This document shows positions 62,601-64,000 of a DNA stretch of 64,000 nucleotides, one piece after another (position 1 is the first letter of the stretch; each line of letters opens with the position of its first letter). The translations under genes and the position numbers were made by a program. The DNA comes from Paramacrobiotus metropolitanus (taxonomy: Eukaryota > Tardigrada > Eutardigrada > Parachela > Macrobiotidae): NCBI RefSeq assembly GCF_019649055.1, contig NW_026570397.1, positions 124,001 to 188,000 of the forward strand. The letters are read 5' to 3'. The notes below the pieces were generated by a model, which was not told the DNA's origin, searched no databases, and saw only the letters and a program-made list of their open reading frames with translations.

Positions 62601-64000
62601 GGTTTTTGACTCGCAGACAAGTAAAAAAAAATTTCACCAAACCCGCCAATTTTATCTTTATGAAGCACTAATTCCAAAACTGGTCAAAAAACGTTTTCCT
62701 ATGTAAAAGAACGCGGGGAATCGGACGCCGCAAAAATCAGACAGAAAAAACGCCATCTGACTGGTTTTTGACTCGCTGACATATAAAAAAATTTCACCAA
62801 ACCCGCCAATTTTATCTTTATGAAGCACTAATTCCAAAATTGGTCAAAAACGTTTTCCTATGTAAAAGAACGCGGGGAATCGGACGCCGCAAAAATCAGA
62901 CAGAAAAAACGCCATCTGACTGGTTTTTGACTCGCTGACAGTATAAAAAATTTCACCAAACCCGCCAATTTTATCTTTATGAAGCACTAATTCCAAAATT
63001 GGTCAAAAACGTTTTCCTATGTAAAAGAACGCGGGGAATCGGACGCCGCAAAAATCAGACAGAAAAAACGCCATCTGACTGGTTTTTGACTCGCTGACAA
63101 GTAAAAATTTTTTTTACCAAACCCGCCAATTTTATCTTTATGAAGCACTAATTCCAAAATTGGTCAAAAAACGTTTTCCTATGTAAAAGAACGCGGGGAA
63201 TCGGACGCCGCAAAAATCAGACAGAAAAAACGCCATTTGACTGGCTTTTGGCTCGCTGACATGTAAAAAATTTCACCAAACCCGCCAATTTTATCTTTAT
63301 GAAGCACTAATTCCAAAATTGGTCAAAAACGTTTTCCTATGTAAAAGAACGCGGGGAATCGGACGCCGCAAAAATCAGACAGAAAAAACGCCATCTGACT
63401 GGTTTTTGACTCGCTGACATATAAAAAAATTTCACCAAACCCGCCAATTTTATCTTTATGAAGCACTAATTCCAAAATTGGTCAAAAAACGTTTTCCTAT
63501 GTAAAAGAACGCGGGGAATCGGACGCCGCAAAATCAGACAGAAAAAACGCCATCTGACTGGTTTTTGACTCGCTGACAAGTAAAAAATTTCACCAAACCC
63601 GCCAATTTTATCTTTATGAAGCACTAATTCCAAAATTGGTCAAAAACGTTTTCCTATGTAAAAGAACGCGGGGAATCGGACGCCGCAAAACTAGACAGAA
63701 AAACGCCATCTGACTGGTTTTTGACTCGCTGACAAGTAAAAAATTTCACCAAACCCGCCAATTTTATCTTTATGAAGCACTAATTCCAAAATTGGTCAAA
63801 AACGTTTTCCTATGTAAAAGAACGCGGGGAATCGGACGCCGCAAAAATCAGACAGAAAAACGCCATCTGACTGGTTTTTGGCTCGCTGACATATAAAAAA
63901 TTTCACCAAACCCGCCAATTTTATCTTTATGAAGCACCAATTCCAAAATTGGTCAAAAAACGTTTTCCTATGTAAAAGAACGCGGGGAATCGGACGCCGC
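56621..64000. repeat. Satellite zone C (distal variants)
   Basis: From about 56630 the variable segment changes to AAAATTGGTCAAAA, with a few other forms until 58.9 kb. GCACTAATTCC becomes the commonest form after about 59.6 kb, and endings are GACTCGCTGACAAG or GACATATAAAA. Copies are more alike here than in zones A and B, which suggests recent expansion. The array continues beyond the window. Confidence 0.8.

Larger units (their letters stand above)
22129..64000. repeat. Satellite array, about 158-bp monomer, about 260 copies
   Basis: One head-to-tail array runs to the window end with no inversion and no inserted gene or transposon that I can see. The commonest monomer is 158 bp, with variants of 155-164 bp. 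In order it holds an A-run plus TTTCACC, a near-invariant box (CAAACCCGCCAATTTTATCT and on to GAAGCA), a variable AATTCC-AAAATT segment, a second near-invariant box (CGTTTTCCTATGTAAAAGAA then CGCGG), AATCGGACGCCG, A-runs around CAGACAG, CGCCATCTGACTGG, and a final CTCGCTGACA. Copy number is array length divided by period. Homopolymer length differs from copy to copy. A centromeric or pericentromeric role is an inference from monomer size and array form. Confidence 0.95.

Noticed and set aside
22129-64000. CRISPR array
   Set aside because: The repeated unit is the whole 158 bp with no unique spacers, and the context is eukaryotic.
22129-64000. Canonical CENP-B box in the monomer
   Set aside because: The A-NN-CGGG half is present in AAAAGAACGCGGG, but the TTCG half at the right distance is missing on both strands.
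63900-64000. Telomeric repeats at the window end
   Set aside because: The satellite simply continues to the last base.

Overview
The window looks like a piece of an invertebrate animal genome. Its genes are split by short introns (about 60-130 bp where uninterrupted), with GT-AG borders and an AATAAA polyadenylation signal. There are retroelement remnants, no bacterial-type operons, and a very long satellite array. I cannot name the species. Several conserved genes contain frameshifts, and homopolymer lengths vary across the satellite. Some of the 'breaks' may therefore be uncorrected long-read errors rather than true decay.

Layout: 1-2260 is AT-rich DNA with no gene I can support. 2262-3575 is mixed-composition DNA with a TATA box and a duplicated E-box-containing motif. 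3576-7027 (minus strand) is a broken gag-type retroelement gene (coiled coil, proline-rich linker, capsid-like region, CCHC zinc knuckle), ending in a 42-bp tandem repeat; no pol or LTRs were found. 7325-7453 holds a four-copy minisatellite. 9067-9142 is the 3' tail of a retroelement, a second copy of which sits antisense in an intron near 13.8 kb. 9820-9871 is a perfect 23-bp hairpin. 11057-12386 (minus) is a degenerate M14 metallocarboxypeptidase of the CPE/CPD type.

12950-16660 (plus) is the most interesting gene region. A PA2G4/EBP1-like coding region in seven exons is followed, with compatible splice phases and no visible polyadenylation signal between them, by two exons encoding the last two KH domains of vigilin. 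A final exon then runs from a vigilin-like tail straight into an AT-hook and a helix-turn-helix, with a polyA signal 55 bp after the stop. This reads as one chimeric gene of ribosome/RNA-binding and DNA-binding parts, or as a mosaic of gene fragments.

17310-17761 is a foldback/MITE-like element with near-perfect 63-bp inverted ends. 19-20.6 kb has unassigned coding-like segments. 20640-22128 is an old, diverged complex tandem repeat that abuts the satellite.

22129-64000 (to the window end) is an uninterrupted head-to-tail array of a roughly 158-bp satellite, about 260 copies, all in one orientation. It has three zones defined by diagnostic variants, a dimeric higher-order stretch near 47.3-48.0 kb, and multi-site variant haplotypes that recur kilobases apart. 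Two boxes are nearly invariant, and rare monomers resemble the array-edge monomer. The monomer is nucleosome-sized and has partly phased A-tracts, so a centromeric or pericentromeric role is possible but unproven.
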